From contig NZ_LNIZ01000003.1 in assembly GCF_001469025.1 (NCBI RefSeq), positions 1-64,000 of the forward strand: DNA of 64,000 nucleotides, written 5' to 3'. The position numbers and the translations under genes were made by a program. Below are positions 8,824-18,642 of the stretch, piece by piece. Position 1 is the first letter of the stretch. The number at the start of each line of letters is the position of its first letter. This DNA is from Trueperella bernardiae (GTDB taxonomy: Bacteria > Actinomycetota > Actinomycetes > Actinomycetales > Actinomycetaceae). Under the pieces are notes generated by a model. It did no database searches. It saw nothing but the letters and a program-made list of their open reading frames with translations, and had not been told where the DNA came from.

Positions 8824-8913
8824 CTCCCGCCGCGCCCTGCGGCGACTTTCCTCTATCTGCCCACATCGCCCCTGATCTGCGAGACAATGGGAGCACAACG
8901 CTAGGAGGTAGTC

Positions 8914-9528
8914 ATGTCAACACCACGCAGGCCGGCCCAGTTGAAGCCTGAGCAAGTCGAAATGATTGAAGGTGGCGCGGACACGGCCGCGACCTCCGAG
9001 CTCGCCCATACGTCGGCGCAGGCGATTGTGCCGTTGGGGCGCACCCATGAGGAGGATCCGGAGGTGCGCGAACGCGTGCTTGCCCTCATTACGGACGAGG
9101 GGGTGGATACGATTGCGGAGTCGTGGGTGAGTTCGCCAGAGGAGTCGTTGCCGGGTGTGCTCTGGCGTGGGTTCTTGCTGTCTGAGTGGATTCGCCGGTA
9201 TCCGCAGGAGGCGGAGGAGCGCTTCGCCGCGGCTCGTCTCGCGCTCGCGGATGATGAGCCCGAGAAGGCTGAACAGGTGGCGGCGCCACGTGAGGTCCGC
9301 GCCCTGTGGGACGAGGTGTTCAAGGGTAGCTTCACCGGCGACTTCGCCGGCGTTCTGCGCGCATCCGCCCGCCTCACGGACTTCCTCGGCCGCGTGCAGC
9401 CCACGTGGATCTCCTCGGACGACCACCCGATGGCCACCGAAGTCACCCGCCGCGACACCGCGATGCTTCGCACCGCCGACGACTTCCGCCTTGCCGGCGA
9501 GCGCCTCCTCCGCGACGGCCTCGACTAG
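8914..9528 (+). CDS. Conserved hypothetical protein, 204 aa
   Basis: A well-placed AGGAGG ribosome site sits before the ATG, and the codon use matches neighbouring real genes. The protein is soluble, acidic and mostly helical, with no signal peptide or membrane segment. Motifs that may help recognition are LWRGFLLSEWIRRYP, LWDEVFKGSFTGDFAGVLR and QPTWISSDDHP. I do not recognise a family. It stands alone between tRNA-Lys and ppk1. Confidence 0.75.
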   Translation: MSTPRRPAQLKPEQVEMIEGGADTAATSELAHTSAQAIVPLGRTHEEDPEVRERVLALITDEGVDTIAESWVSSPEESLPGVLWRGFLLSEWIRRYPQEAEERFAAARLALADDEPEKAEQVAAPREVRALWDEVFKGSFTGDFAGVLRASARLTDFLGRVQPTWISSDDHPMATEVTRRDTAMLRTADDFRLAGERLLRDGLD

Positions 9529-9744
9529 CCCGCCGGCCTCCGCCAGTCCGACGACGCCGTCCGTCCACTTCACGACGACGCCCGCACCAGCGGGCCGGCC
9601 GGCGCCCGCTCGGCTCAATCTGCCCCCCACGGGGCCAACCCCATCCGCGGAGCTAACCTGCATTCGCGGGCCCACCCTGCCTCGCGCGGCTTGCTCTGCG
9701 CGGGGGTATTGATACTCCCACATGAGATCTGAGACGATTCGGAT

Positions 9745-12174
9745 ATGAGCGACGAACACCTTGCTGACGATTCCGCTCTCGTGGAATCCACCCCGAGTGA
9801 CCACCTTGATTTTGACGACGTTCCCGAGCCCGCCATCCAAGAATTCCTCGACGAGGATGAGGACGTGAGCGAGCTGACCTCCCAGGAAATGGCGAACTTG
9901 CGCGCCCGCGTTCAGGAGATGCGCCTGGGCGCGTCGGTGTCCACGGCCGCGTTGGTGGAGGAGGCCGAGCGCTTGGTGCGCGAGACCGAGGCTGCCGAGG
10001 AGGCGCGCCACAACCAGCCCGACGGCGAGCCCGGCGATCCTTCCAACTCGGCGCTGGGCATGCTCCCCGAGGGCCGCTTCCTTGACCGCGAGCTGTCCTG
10101 GCTCGCGTTCAATGAGCGCGTGCTGGAGCAGGCGGAGGATCAGACACTGCCGGTGCTCGAGCGTGCGTGGTTCCTGGCGATCTTCGCCTCGAACCTGGAT
10201 GAGTTCTATATGGTCCGCGTGGCCGGCCTCATGCGCCGTATTGCCACGGGCATGGCGGTCACGAAGGCGTCGGGCCTGACCCCGCGCCAGGTGTTGGAAG
10301 GCATCACGGTCCGCACGAAGGAGCTGCAGGAGCGCCACGCCCGCGTGTTCGCGGAGGACGTCCAGCCGAAGCTGGCGGAGGTCGGCATCGTGATCCAGCA
10401 CTGGTCGGACCTGGGTGAGACGGAGAAGGATCGCCTGTCGAAGTTCTTCCGCAAGCAGATCTTCCCGGTGCTCACCCCGCTGGCGGTGGACCCGGCGCAC
10501 CCGTTCCCGTACATTTCGGGCCTGTCGCTGAACCTCGCGGTGTTGGTGCGCAACCCGAAGAATGACAAGGAGCTCTTCGCCCGCGTCAAGGTCCCGCAGT
10601 TGCTGCCGCGTTTCATCGCGGTGGATTCGGAGGGCCGCCCGTACCGCCCGGAGGACGTTCCGGCGGACGAGCAGGGCAAGACCTCCTACATCCCGCTGGA
10701 AGAAGTGATCGGCGTCCACCTGGATGCGCTGTTCCCGGGCATGGAGATCGTGGAGTACTCCACGTTCCGCGTCACCCGTAACGAGGACCTGGAGGTGGAG
10801 GAGGACGACGCCGAGAACCTCCTCAAGGCCCTGGAGAAGGAGCTCCTGCGCCGCCGCTTCGGCCCGGCCGTGCGCCTGGAGGTGGAAAACGACATCTCGA
10901 AGCGCGTTCTCCAGATGCTCACCCGCGAGCTGGGCGTGCGCGAGGAGAACGTGCTGCACTTGCCGGCCCCGCTGGACCTCACGGGTCTCAACGTCATCCA
11001 TGACTTGGACCGCCCGCAGCTGAAGTTCAAGAAGTTCGTGCCCGTCACGGCCCGTGGGATTTCCGACGTCGAATCCTCCCGTGCCGCCGACATCTTCGCC
11101 GCGATCCGCCGCCGCGAGATCTTGGTCCATCACCCGTACGAGTCGTTCTCGACGTCGGTCCAGCACTTCATCCGCCAGGCGGCGGACGATCCGAAGGTGT
11201 TGGCGATCAAACAGACCCTCTACCGTACGTCGGGCGATTCCCCGATCGTCGATGCCCTCATCCGGGCGGCGAACTCGGGCAAGCAGGTGCTGGCGGTCGT
11301 GGAGATCAAGGCCCGCTTCGACGAGGAGAACAACATCGAGTGGGCGCGCAAGCTGGAGCAGGCGGGCGTGCACGTGGTCTACGGAATCGTGGGCCTGAAG
11401 ACGCACTGCAAGCTGTCGCTCGTCGTGCGCCAGGAGTCGGACGGGCTGCGCCGCTATGTGCACGTGGGCACGGGTAACTACAACCCGAAGACCGCCCGCG
11501 GGTATGAGGACCTGGGCCTGTTTACGTGCGACCGCGATGTAGGCCAGGACGCCACCCGCCTGTTCAACCAGCTCTCGGGTTACGCGCCGAAGGTGAAGTT
11601 CCACCGCTTGCTGGTGGCGCCCACGGGCATCCGCTCGGGCCTGATCGAGCGCATCGAGCGCGAGATCGCGAACAAGCAGGCGGGCCGCAACGCGTGGATC
11701 CGTTTCAAGGCGAACTCGCTGGTGGACGAGCGCGTGATCGACGCCCTTTACCGCGCCTCGCAGGTCGGCGTACCGATCGACATCCAGGTGCGCGGGATTT
11801 GTTGCCTTCGCGCGGGGATCCCGGGCATGTCGGAGAACATCAACGTCCGTTCGATCTTGGGCCGCTACCTGGAGCACTCGCGCGTCTACGCTTTCTGCAA
11901 CGACGACGACCCGGAGGTTTGGATCGGTTCGGCGGACCTCATGCACCGCAACCTCGACCGCCGCATCGAGGCGCTCATCAAGATCGTGGAGCCGGACCAG
12001 AAGGAGTTCCTCATCGAGATGGTGCGCCGGGCGACGTCGGACGACGTGCGCTCCTGGCGTATGACGGCCGACGGCTGGGTGCACACTATCCGGGATGCCG
12101 AGGGCAACCTGCTGGCCGACACCCAGGAGGAGTTGATGGCGCGCGCCCGCGCCACCGTGGCGGATCGTCGCTAG
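9745..12174 (+). CDS. ppk1: Polyphosphate kinase 1
   Basis: PPK1 reversibly makes polyphosphate from ATP. The 809-residue protein begins with a family-atypical acidic extension (about residues 1-105, rich in Asp and Glu), followed by the PPK N domain ([20 protein letters not shown]), the middle domain and two PLD-like catalytic domains. The autophosphorylated histidine lies in [11 protein letters not shown], and the second motif [20 protein letters not shown] is intact. A mutT1-like gene starts ten bases after the stop, as in mycobacteria, and the phosphate uptake genes follow. An imperfect inverted repeat GGGTAT-TG-ATACTC lies at about 9704-9717, near the likely promoter. Confidence 0.96.
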   Translation: MSDEHLADDSALVESTPSDHLDFDDVPEPAIQEFLDEDEDVSELTSQEMANLRARVQEMRLGASVSTAALVEEAERLVRETEAAEEARHNQPDGEPGDPSNSALGMLPEGRFLDRELSWLAFNERVLEQAEDQTLPVLERAWFLAIFASNLDEFYMVRVAGLMRRIATGMAVTKASGLTPRQVLEGITVRTKELQERHARVFAEDVQPKLAEVGIVIQHWSDLGETEKDRLSKFFRKQIFPVLTPLAVDPAHPFPYISGLSLNLAVLVRNPKNDKELFARVKVPQLLPRFIAVDSEGRPYRPEDVPADEQGKTSYIPLEEVIGVHLDALFPGMEIVEYSTFRVTRNEDLEVEEDDAENLLKALEKELLRRRFGPAVRLEVENDISKRVLQMLTRELGVREENVLHLPAPLDLTGLNVIHDLDRPQLKFKKFVPVTARGISDVESSRAADIFAAIRRREILVHHPYESFSTSVQHFIRQAADDPKVLAIKQTLYRTSGDSPIVDALIRAANSGKQVLAVVEIKARFDEENNIEWARKLEQAGVHVVYGIVGLKTHCKLSLVVRQESDGLRRYVHVGTGNYNPKTARGYEDLGLFTCDRDVGQDATRLFNQLSGYAPKVKFHRLLVAPTGIRSGLIERIEREIANKQAGRNAWIRFKANSLVDERVIDALYRASQVGVPIDIQVRGICCLRAGIPGMSENINVRSILGRYLEHSRVYAFCNDDDPEVWIGSADLMHRNLDRRIEALIKIVEPDQKEFLIEMVRRATSDDVRSWRMTADGWVHTIRDAEGNLLADTQEELMARARATVADRR

Positions 12175-12183
12175 GGTCCGCGC

Positions 12184-13140
12184 GTGTCGGTTGATATTCG
12201 GGCCGCCGGCGCCGTTGTGTGGCGCCGGCGTTCCCGCACGCTTGAAGTGCTCATTGTCCACCGTCCCACGTGGAAGGATTGGTCGTTGCCGAAGGGCAAG
12301 GTCAAGGGCGAGGAGACGTTGCATGAGTGTTGCATCCGTGAGATGAAGGAGGAGACGGGCCACGACGTCGTGCTCGGCGTCCCGCTCGGCTGGCAGCACT
12401 ACACGGTCAGTAGCGGGAAGAGCAAGGAGGTGCGCTACTGGGCGGCCACCGTGGCGGATAAGGGGCATCCGGCGCTCGCGGCGCGGGGGAAGGTGCAGCC
12501 GGCGTCGAAGAAGGAGATCGACGACGCGCGGTGGGTCACCGTCAAGGACGCCCACAAGATGCTCACCCACAAGGGCGACCGCAAGATGCTTCAGCGCCTG
12601 ATGGATCTGGAGGAGGCGGGCGTGCTTTGCACGACGCCGGTGCTCGTCACGCGTCATGCGCGGGCGACCAAGCGCTCGGTTTACAACGGTCCGGAGCAGA
12701 CCCGGCCGCTGACGACTACCGGGGTGGTGAGAGCCAAGAGGTTGGTGCCCCTGCTGTCGGTGTACGGGGTGGACAGGGTGGTGACGTCGCCGTGGAAGCG
12801 GTGCCTGGACACCGTGGCCCCGTACGCGAAGGCCACCGGTCTGGAGCTCGAGACCCGCGAGGCGCTGACCGAGGCCGCGCACGTGAAGAAGCCGAAGAAG
12901 ATGGCCGCCGTGCTGAGCCAGGTGCTGGGCAAGGGAAGGGCTACCGCGGTGTGCGTGCACCGGCCCACGCTGCCCACCGTGCTGGACGTGCTCAAGGGCG
13001 TGACCCCGCACCACCTTCGCCGCCAGCTGCCGGGGAAGGACCCGTGGCTGAAGACCGGGGAAATCATGGTGGTGCACGTTGCAAAGAAGAAGGACAAGGC
13101 CGTCGTCATCGCCTTTGAAAAGATCCGCCCAGCGATGTGA
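12184..13140 (+). CDS. Nudix hydrolase fused to histidine phosphatase, MutT1-like
   Basis: The 318-residue protein joins a Nudix domain (about residues 1-140) to a histidine phosphatase domain (about 155-300). The Nudix box is complete: GKVKGEETLHECCIREMKEE, then TGHD. The phosphatase RH(A/G) motif is VTRHARA, and a later VCVHRPT supplies the second histidine. This layout is that of mycobacterial MutT1, which hydrolyses 8-oxo-dGTP and diadenosine polyphosphates. GTG at 12184 is ten bases past ppk1, so they are likely co-transcribed. It would sanitise oxidised nucleotides in the cytoplasm. Confidence 0.88.
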   Translation: MSVDIRAAGAVVWRRRSRTLEVLIVHRPTWKDWSLPKGKVKGEETLHECCIREMKEETGHDVVLGVPLGWQHYTVSSGKSKEVRYWAATVADKGHPALAARGKVQPASKKEIDDARWVTVKDAHKMLTHKGDRKMLQRLMDLEEAGVLCTTPVLVTRHARATKRSVYNGPEQTRPLTTTGVVRAKRLVPLLSVYGVDRVVTSPWKRCLDTVAPYAKATGLELETREALTEAAHVKKPKKMAAVLSQVLGKGRATAVCVHRPTLPTVLDVLKGVTPHHLRRQLPGKDPWLKTGEIMVVHVAKKKDKAVVIAFEKIRPAM

Positions 13141-13155
13141 AATACTTGACAGCCA

Positions 13156-13177
13156 GTTCACCTCGCGTTAACCGGAC
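13156..13177 (+). promoter_or_regulatory. PHO box (PhoP operator) upstream of pstS
   Basis: Two adjacent 11-bp direct repeats, GTTCACCTCGC and GTTAACCGGAC, fit the actinobacterial PHO box in which PhoP binds GTTCACC-type units every 11 bp. A TTGACA hexamer at 13146-13151 sits just upstream. This indicates phosphate-starvation activation of pstSCAB. Confidence 0.75.
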
Positions 13178-13212
13178 GTGTGCTGTGCAGAAAGGTGTCC
13201 CTCTTAGCGTTG

Positions 13213-13238
13213 AACTTAAGGGAGTTCTCCCTCAAGTT
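13213..13238 (+). other. Hairpin in the pstS leader
   Basis: AACTTAAGGGAG pairs with CTCCCTCAAGTT with one mismatch and a two-base loop, ending about 22 bases before the pstS GTG. It could affect leader stability or translation. Confidence 0.4.
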
Positions 13239-13260
13239 CTACATCAAAGGATGGAATACT

Positions 13261-14397
13261 GTGAAGATTGCACGTCACCGCGCAGCCGCCGGCCTTGCCC
13301 TTTCGCTTTCGCTCGTTCTCGCCGCCTGCTCGAACGGCGGCAGCGATTCGGAGACCAACGGGGCGACAGATTCCCCCAGCGCTTCCGACTCCACGAGCGC
13401 CGATAAGACCGGCTCTGGCTCGCTTTCCGGCACCATCAACGGTTCTGGTGCCTCGTCGCAGGTAAACGCCCAGCAGGCGTGGCGCGACAACTTCACCGCC
13501 AACACCGGCGCGATCGTGAACTACGACGCCACCGGTTCCGGCACCGGCCGCGAGCAGTTCATCGCTGGCAAGGTTGACTACGCCGGCACCGACTCGGCCC
13601 TCAAGGAAGAAGAGCTCACCGCTGCCACCGAGCGTTGCGGCGGCGAGAGCCCGATCGAGGTGCCGCTCTACATCTCCCCGATCGCCATCGCCTTCAACCT
13701 TGATGGCATCGACTCGGTCAACATGTCGGCCGACGTGATCGCCAAGATCTTCAAGCAGGAGATCACCAAGTGGAACGACCCGGCGATCGCCTCCCTCAAC
13801 GAGGGCGTCGAGCTGCCCGACATGCCGATCATCCCGGTCAACCGCGCTGATGATTCCGGCACGTCGAAGAACTTCCAGCAGTACCTCGTGGAGTCCTCCG
13901 GTGAGTGGGACTTCAAGCCCGAGGACACCTGGCCGATCACCGGCACCCAGTCCGCTGAGAAGACCTCCGGTGTGGTCAACCTGGTCAGCTCCACCCCGGG
14001 CGCCATCACCTACGCCGACGCCTCCCAGATCGGTGATCTTGGGACCGTCGCCGTCGAGGTTGCTGGTGAGTTCCTCGCCTACTCGCCCGAGGCCGCTGCC
14101 GCCATCGTTGACAATTCGGCCCCGGCTTCTAACGCCACCGACCGCATCCTGACGGTTGACCTCAAGCGTGACGGCACGGTCGCGGGCGCCTACCCGGTGG
14201 TCCTGGTCTCCTACCTGGTGGCCTGCACCCAGTACGACAACGCGGACACCGCGAACATCGTCAAGGAGTACTTCACCTACATGGCCTCGAAGGAAGGTCA
14301 GGACGTCGCGGCGAAGGCTAACGGCGGTAACGCCCCGATCTCGGACGCCCTGCGCGAGCAGGTCATGGCCGCGGTCGACCAGATCAAGACTAACTAA
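13261..14397 (+). CDS. pstS: Phosphate ABC transporter substrate-binding lipoprotein
   Basis: PstS captures phosphate outside the membrane and delivers it to PstCA. GTG at 13261 follows an AAAGGATGG ribosome site and gives a lipoprotein signal ending LVLAAC at about residue 23. Phosphate-binding landmarks include INGSGASSQVNAQQAW, ATGSGTGREQF, KVDYAGTDSAL and RADDSGTSKNFQQYL. The 378-residue length is normal for an actinobacterial PstS. It opens the pstSCAB operon, directly behind a PHO box. Confidence 0.97.
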   Translation: MKIARHRAAAGLALSLSLVLAACSNGGSDSETNGATDSPSASDSTSADKTGSGSLSGTINGSGASSQVNAQQAWRDNFTANTGAIVNYDATGSGTGREQFIAGKVDYAGTDSALKEEELTAATERCGGESPIEVPLYISPIAIAFNLDGIDSVNMSADVIAKIFKQEITKWNDPAIASLNEGVELPDMPIIPVNRADDSGTSKNFQQYLVESSGEWDFKPEDTWPITGTQSAEKTSGVVNLVSSTPGAITYADASQIGDLGTVAVEVAGEFLAYSPEAAAAIVDNSAPASNATDRILTVDLKRDGTVAGAYPVVLVSYLVACTQYDNADTANIVKEYFTYMASKEGQDVAAKANGGNAPISDALREQVMAAVDQIKTN

Positions 14398-14408
14398 GAG
14401 TTTGACCA

Positions 14409-14441
14409 GCGTGGGCCAGCCCCTCGGGGGCTGGCCCACGC
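14409..14441 (+). other. Strong hairpin between pstS and pstC
   Basis: A perfect 15-bp stem (GCGTGGGCCAGCCCC with GGGGCTGGCCCACGC, loop TCG) follows the pstS stop without a T-run. Such intercistronic hairpins often protect the binding-protein mRNA or reduce read-through, so that PstS is made in excess of the membrane subunits. Confidence 0.7.
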
Positions 14442-14454
14442 CAGGATCGGAGCT

Positions 14455-15570
14455 GTGGTGTTACAAACCTCTGAGCCGGCGGCCGAGCCGGTTGACCAGA
14501 CGGAGAAAGCAGTCGCGGCGCCGGGAGCCTGGGCTCCGGCGTCGGGCCGTGCCCGGTACGGCGACCGCGTCTTCCGCGGAATCTCTAACCTTTCCGGCAT
14601 CAGCATCCTTGCCCTGCTGGCCGCCGTCTTCATATTCCTCTTGCTGTCGTCCGGCAACGTGCTCATCACGCCGAACGATGAGATCGTGGAGCAGGTCGGC
14701 TTCGCCCGGGGCCAGAACTTCTGGCAGTTCGCCGGCACGACCGTTTTTGGCACGCTACTCGCCGCCATTATCGCGCTGGTGATCGCCGTGCCTTTCGCCG
14801 TGGGGATCGCACTCTTCATCTCGCACTACGCCCCGCGCAAGCTCGCCGCCACCTTCGGCTACGTCATCGATCTCCTTGCAGCCATCCCCTCCGTGGTGTT
14901 CGGCCTGTGGGGTATGTGGACGCTGGAGCCGCTCATGCGCCCGGTCTTCAGCTGGATCTCCGACGTGCTCACCCCGATCTTCACCTTCCTCAACGGCAAG
15001 CCCGGTGCCGACGGCGCTTGGGAGGGCGGCCTTCCCGGCCTGTCCTGGCTCGCCGAGCACTACGAGTGGTTTCCCGACGGCACCGCCGCGGCTTTCGTCC
15101 CGCCGGCACGGAACATCCTCATGGGCGGGGTCATCCTCGCCATCATGATCCTCCCGATCATCACCTCCCTGGCCCGCGAGGTCTTCGTGCAGACCCCGCG
15201 CCTGCAGGAGGAAGCCTCCCTGGCGCTTGGCGCCACCCGCTGGGAAATGATCAAGATGGTGGTGCTCCCGCACGGGCGCTCCGGCATCGTGTCGGCCTCC
15301 ATGCTGGGCCTCGGCCGCGCACTCGGTGAAACCATGGCCCTGCTCATGGTGCTCTCGCCCGGCATGATGATCAACTTCAAGCTCATGAGCCCCGGCCAGC
15401 ACTCCACGATCGCCTCGCAGATCGCCCTGCGCTTCCCCGAAGCCTCCGGCATCGAGTCTGACTTCCTCATTGCGCTCGGCCTGATCCTGTTCGTCATCAC
15501 GTTCGTGGTCAACTTCATCGCCCGCGCGATCGTTGCCCGCTACGCCGAGTTCTCAGGAGCGAACGCATGA
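14455..15570 (+). CDS. pstC: Phosphate ABC transporter permease PstC
   Basis: This 371-residue inner-membrane permease has six core helices. The ABC permease EAA-type loop appears as EEASLALGATRWEMIKMVVLP, and GRALGETMALLM is the conserved PstC motif. The region 170-215 between helices contains a longer loop than in E. coli. Two GTG codons (14455, 14458) are possible starts; the first is used. Its stop overlaps the pstA ATG by four bases. Confidence 0.95.
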   Translation: MVLQTSEPAAEPVDQTEKAVAAPGAWAPASGRARYGDRVFRGISNLSGISILALLAAVFIFLLLSSGNVLITPNDEIVEQVGFARGQNFWQFAGTTVFGTLLAAIIALVIAVPFAVGIALFISHYAPRKLAATFGYVIDLLAAIPSVVFGLWGMWTLEPLMRPVFSWISDVLTPIFTFLNGKPGADGAWEGGLPGLSWLAEHYEWFPDGTAAAFVPPARNILMGGVILAIMILPIITSLAREVFVQTPRLQEEASLALGATRWEMIKMVVLPHGRSGIVSASMLGLGRALGETMALLMVLSPGMMINFKLMSPGQHSTIASQIALRFPEASGIESDFLIALGLILFVITFVVNFIARAIVARYAEFSGANA

Positions 15571-16610
15571 GTACCGCTGTTGCCACCACTCAAAAGCGCC
15601 TGCCCGCATGGTTCACCGTCGCGGCCCTGGTCGCGTCCGTGGTTATCGGTGTCGTCGGCGCCCAGATCTTCGATTCTGGCGCGGTGGGCGTCATCGTTTT
15701 CCTCTTCCTTTACCTGGCCATCGTGGCCGGCGCCGGATTCGGTGTCGAGGGCCGCCGCTACGGCACCGACCGGGTGATGACGTCGATGATCATCGGCGCG
15801 TTCGTCGCCGCCGTCATCCCGCTCCTGTCGCTGCTGTGGACCGTGCTCGCACAGGGCTGGTCGCGCATGTCAGCCGCCGGCTTCTTCACCTCCACCACCT
15901 TCGGCCAGTCGATGGCCGACTCGGTGACGGGTGCGGGCCACGCCGTGGTCGGCACCCTGCTGATCACGGGCTTCGCCGCGCTCATCTCCGTGCCTCTCGG
16001 CGTGCTCACCGCAGTCTACCTAGTCGAATACGGCAAGGGGAAGCTCAAGCGCTTCATCACCTTCATGGTGGACATCATGACCGGCATCCCCTCGATCGTG
16101 GCCGGCCTCTTCGCCGCCGCCATGATCCCCATGATCAACCAGGCACTCTTCGGCCAGGCCCAGTTCAAAAACGGCTTCGCCGGCGCGATCGCCCTGGTGG
16201 TGCTCATGACCCCGATCGTCGTGCGCAACACCGAAGAAATGCTCCGCCTGGTGCCCAACGAGCTACGCGAGGCCTCCTACGCGCTCGGCGTCACCAAGGC
16301 GGGCACGATCATCCGCGTGGTGCTCCGCACCGCCGTGTCGGGCATTATCTCCGGCATCTTCATCGCCATCGCCCGCATCATTGGCGAGTCCGCACCGCTC
16401 ATGATCACCGCCGGAACCACCGACTTCTACAACTACAATATCTTCCAGAACCAGATGTACACCCTGCCGGTTTACGTCTATAACCAGTATGTTTCTGGTA
16501 ACTCGGCTGAAGCATGGGCCGGAGCCCTCCTGCTCATCCTGGTGGTTCTCATCCTCAACCTGTTGGCTCGCTGGATCGCAAAGCGGTTCGCCCCCAAGGG
16601 CGAAAAGTAG
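15567..16610 (+). CDS. pstA: Phosphate ABC transporter permease PstA
   Basis: PstA is the second membrane subunit of the Pst importer. The 347-residue protein carries the motifs [32 protein letters not shown] and the EAA loop [17 protein letters not shown], followed by [13 protein letters not shown]. Its start overlaps the pstC stop, giving translational coupling. Two extra N-terminal helices before the permease core are typical of actinobacterial PstA. Confidence 0.95.
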   Translation: MSTAVATTQKRLPAWFTVAALVASVVIGVVGAQIFDSGAVGVIVFLFLYLAIVAGAGFGVEGRRYGTDRVMTSMIIGAFVAAVIPLLSLLWTVLAQGWSRMSAAGFFTSTTFGQSMADSVTGAGHAVVGTLLITGFAALISVPLGVLTAVYLVEYGKGKLKRFITFMVDIMTGIPSIVAGLFAAAMIPMINQALFGQAQFKNGFAGAIALVVLMTPIVVRNTEEMLRLVPNELREASYALGVTKAGTIIRVVLRTAVSGIISGIFIAIARIIGESAPLMITAGTTDFYNYNIFQNQMYTLPVYVYNQYVSGNSAEAWAGALLLILVVLILNLLARWIAKRFAPKGEK

Positions 16611-16633
16611 CCGCTGGGAAAGAAAGGATTCTT

Positions 16634-17413
16634 ATGTCTGAAGGCATCAAGGTACGTGACCTCAATATCTACTACGGCGACTTCCTCGCCGTGGAGAACG
16701 TCAACGTCGATATTGAGCCCCGTTCCATCACCGCCCTCATCGGCCCGTCGGGCTGTGGCAAGTCCACCTTCCTGCGCTCCCTCAACCGCATGCATGAGGT
16801 CATCCAGGGCGCCCACGTCAAGGGCCTGGTGGAGATCGACAACCAGAACATTTACGGGCCGGGCGTGGACCCGGTGCAGGTGCGCCAGCATGTGGGCATG
16901 GTGTTCCAGCGCCCCAACCCGTTCCCCACGATGTCGATTGCCGACAACGTGCTGGCCGGCATGCACCTCAACAACAAGAAGCTGCCGAAGGCCGAGGGCG
17001 AGCGCATCGTGGAGGAGTCCCTACGCGGCGCGAACCTGTGGGAAGAAGTCAAGGACCGGCTCGACCGGCCCGGCTCCTCGCTGTCGGGCGGCCAGCAGCA
17101 GCGCCTGTGCATCGCCCGCGCGATCGCCGTCAAGCCCGAGGTGCTCCTCATGGACGAGCCCTGCTCCGCGCTCGACCCGATCTCCACGCTCGCGATCGAG
17201 GACCTCATGCAGGAACTGCGCTCCGATTACACGATCGTGATCGTCACGCACAACATGCAGCAGGCGGCCCGCGTCTCGCAAAAGACGGGCTTCTTCAACA
17301 TTGAGGGGACGGGCAAGCCCGGCCACCTCGTCGAGTTTGATGACACGGAAAAGATCTTCTCCAATCCGACTCACAAGGAGACGGAAGACTATGTGTCCGG
17401 TCGTTTCGGGTGA
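16634..17413 (+). CDS. pstB: Phosphate ABC transporter ATPase
   Basis: PstB powers phosphate import. The 259-residue ATPase has Walker A (GPSGCGKST), Q-loop (QRPNPFP), signature SLSGGQQQR, Walker B ([13 protein letters not shown]) and the switch histidine ([11 protein letters not shown]). ATG at 16634 follows AGAAAGGA; an upstream in-frame extension would overlap pstA and lacks homology. It closes the pstSCAB operon; no phoU gene follows it. Confidence 0.96.
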   Translation: MSEGIKVRDLNIYYGDFLAVENVNVDIEPRSITALIGPSGCGKSTFLRSLNRMHEVIQGAHVKGLVEIDNQNIYGPGVDPVQVRQHVGMVFQRPNPFPTMSIADNVLAGMHLNNKKLPKAEGERIVEESLRGANLWEEVKDRLDRPGSSLSGGQQQRLCIARAIAVKPEVLLMDEPCSALDPISTLAIEDLMQELRSDYTIVIVTHNMQQAARVSQKTGFFNIEGTGKPGHLVEFDDTEKIFSNPTHKETEDYVSGRFG

Positions 17414-17425
17414 CGACCGGCGGCG

Positions 17426-17461
17426 AAAGGCGGCGCTACCTTCGGGTGGCGCCGCCTTTTT
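17426..17461 (+). terminator. Intrinsic terminator after pstB
   Basis: AAAGGCGGCGCTACC pairs with GGTGGCGCCGCCTTT around a TTCG tetraloop, followed by further T residues. It ends the pst operon. Confidence 0.9.
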
Positions 17462-17513
17462 ATGGGCCCCGGAGGCGGGCCAACCTGGCCAGGCGGGCCG
17501 GGCGGGCCCCGCG

Positions 17514-17593
17514 GATTGAAATTTTTTGGACGTTTTCGGGCCGGTCTTCGTATATGAGGAGATCGGCCCGGATTCGTCCAGTGTTTTCAAATC
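17514..17593. repeat. Hairpin-type dispersed element, family C copy 1
   Basis: An 80-bp stretch between the convergent pstB and pit genes folds almost end to end. The outer arms are GATTGAAA...TGGACG and CGTCCA...TTTCAAATC; the inner arms are CGGGCCGGTCTTC and GGAGATCGGCCCG around TATATG. A second copy lies at 63510-63587 with different but again complementary inner arms. Confidence 0.65.
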
Positions 17594-17634
17594 GGCAGCG
17601 GCCTGGCCGCGCCTGGCGGCACCAGGCCGCGGGC

Positions 17635-18639
17635 CTAAACGAAGAGGTGCAGCACGTAGCTGACGGCCGCCGCCACCAGGCCGGCCGCGGGGAAGGTGAT
17701 GAACCAGGCCCCCACGATGTTGCCGGCAGTGGACCAGCGAACGGCCGACCGGCGTGTGGTGGCCCCCACGCCCATGACTGAGGACGTGATCGTGTGCGTG
17801 GTGGAAATAGGCGCGTGCCAGAAGTACGCGGTGGTGTATAGAACCGAGGCGGCCACGGCCTCGGCGGCGAAGCCCTGGGCGGGGTTGAGGTCGGCGATCT
17901 TGGTGCCGAGCGTCTTCATGATGCGCCACCCGCCCGAGTACGTGCCGAGCGAGATCGCGGTGGCCGCGCCGAGCTTGACCCACAGCGGCACCGAGCTGCC
18001 CTCGTGGTACCCGCCGGCCACGAGCGCGATGACGATGACGCCCATGGTCTTTTGTGCATCCTGTAGGCCATGACCGAGCGCCACGGCTGCCGCGGGCACG
18101 GTCTGGGCCACGCGGAAGCGCTTCATCGTGGTCTTGTAGGTGGCATTCTGGAAGGTACGCCGGATGAGCGACATCAGCAGGTAGGCCAGCCCAAATCCGA
18201 CGAACGGTGAGACGAACATCGGCACGATGACCTTCATGCCGATCACCGACCAGTGCACTGTAAACGCGGCCGCCAAGCCTGCGCCGGCCAGGCCGCCGAT
18301 AAGCGCGTGCGAGCTCGACGACGGCAGCCCGAACCACCAGGTGGTGAGGTTCCACACGACGGCGCCCACCAGGCCCGCGATCACCACGAGCAGGCCCGAT
18401 ATCCCATCTGAGGGTGCTACTTCCACGATGCCCGAGCCGATCGTTTCGGCCACGCCCGTGCCCAGCAGCGCTCCAATGAAGTTCATGACGGCGGCCATCA
18501 GCAGGGCCACGCGCGGGGTCAGCGCCCGCGTGGCGACCGACGTGGCGATGGCGTTAGCGGCGTCGTGAAAACCGTTCGTGTAGTCGAAGACGAAAGCGAA
18601 AACGACAACAAAGATCACTAACGCCAATACCGGATCCAA
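17635..18639 (-). CDS. pit: Low-affinity inorganic phosphate transporter (PiT family)
   Basis: This 334-residue permease has about ten membrane helices and the two PiT repeats. Signature sequences are FDYTNGFHDAANAIATSVATRAL near the N-terminus (split by me here as GFHDAANAIATSVATRAL) and AVALGHGLQDAQKTMG in the second half. It takes up metal-phosphate complexes with protons when phosphate is plentiful, in contrast to the starvation-induced Pst system next door. The DUF47 gene starts upstream and ends only three bases before this start, so the two form an operon. Confidence 0.92.
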   Translation of the reverse strand: MDPVLALVIFVVVFAFVFDYTNGFHDAANAIATSVATRALTPRVALLMAAVMNFIGALLGTGVAETIGSGIVEVAPSDGISGLLVVIAGLVGAVVWNLTTWWFGLPSSSSHALIGGLAGAGLAAAFTVHWSVIGMKVIVPMFVSPFVGFGLAYLLMSLIRRTFQNATYKTTMKRFRVAQTVPAAAVALGHGLQDAQKTMGVIVIALVAGGYHEGSSVPLWVKLGAATAISLGTYSGGWRIMKTLGTKIADLNPAQGFAAEAVAASVLYTTAYFWHAPISTTHTITSSVMGVGATTRRSAVRWSTAGNIVGAWFITFPAAGLVAAAVSYVLHLFV

Positions 18640-18642
18640 GGC

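Noticed and set aside
8917-13161. A 1414-codon open frame on the minus strand
   Set aside because: It is antisense to the hypothetical gene, ppk1 and mutT1-like genes. The protein is Arg/His-rich with no domain, a common by-product of high-GC codon use.
14409-14441. Riboswitch between pstS and pstC
   Set aside because: It is one simple perfect hairpin with no second stem or conserved junction, so an mRNA-stability or attenuation role is enough.
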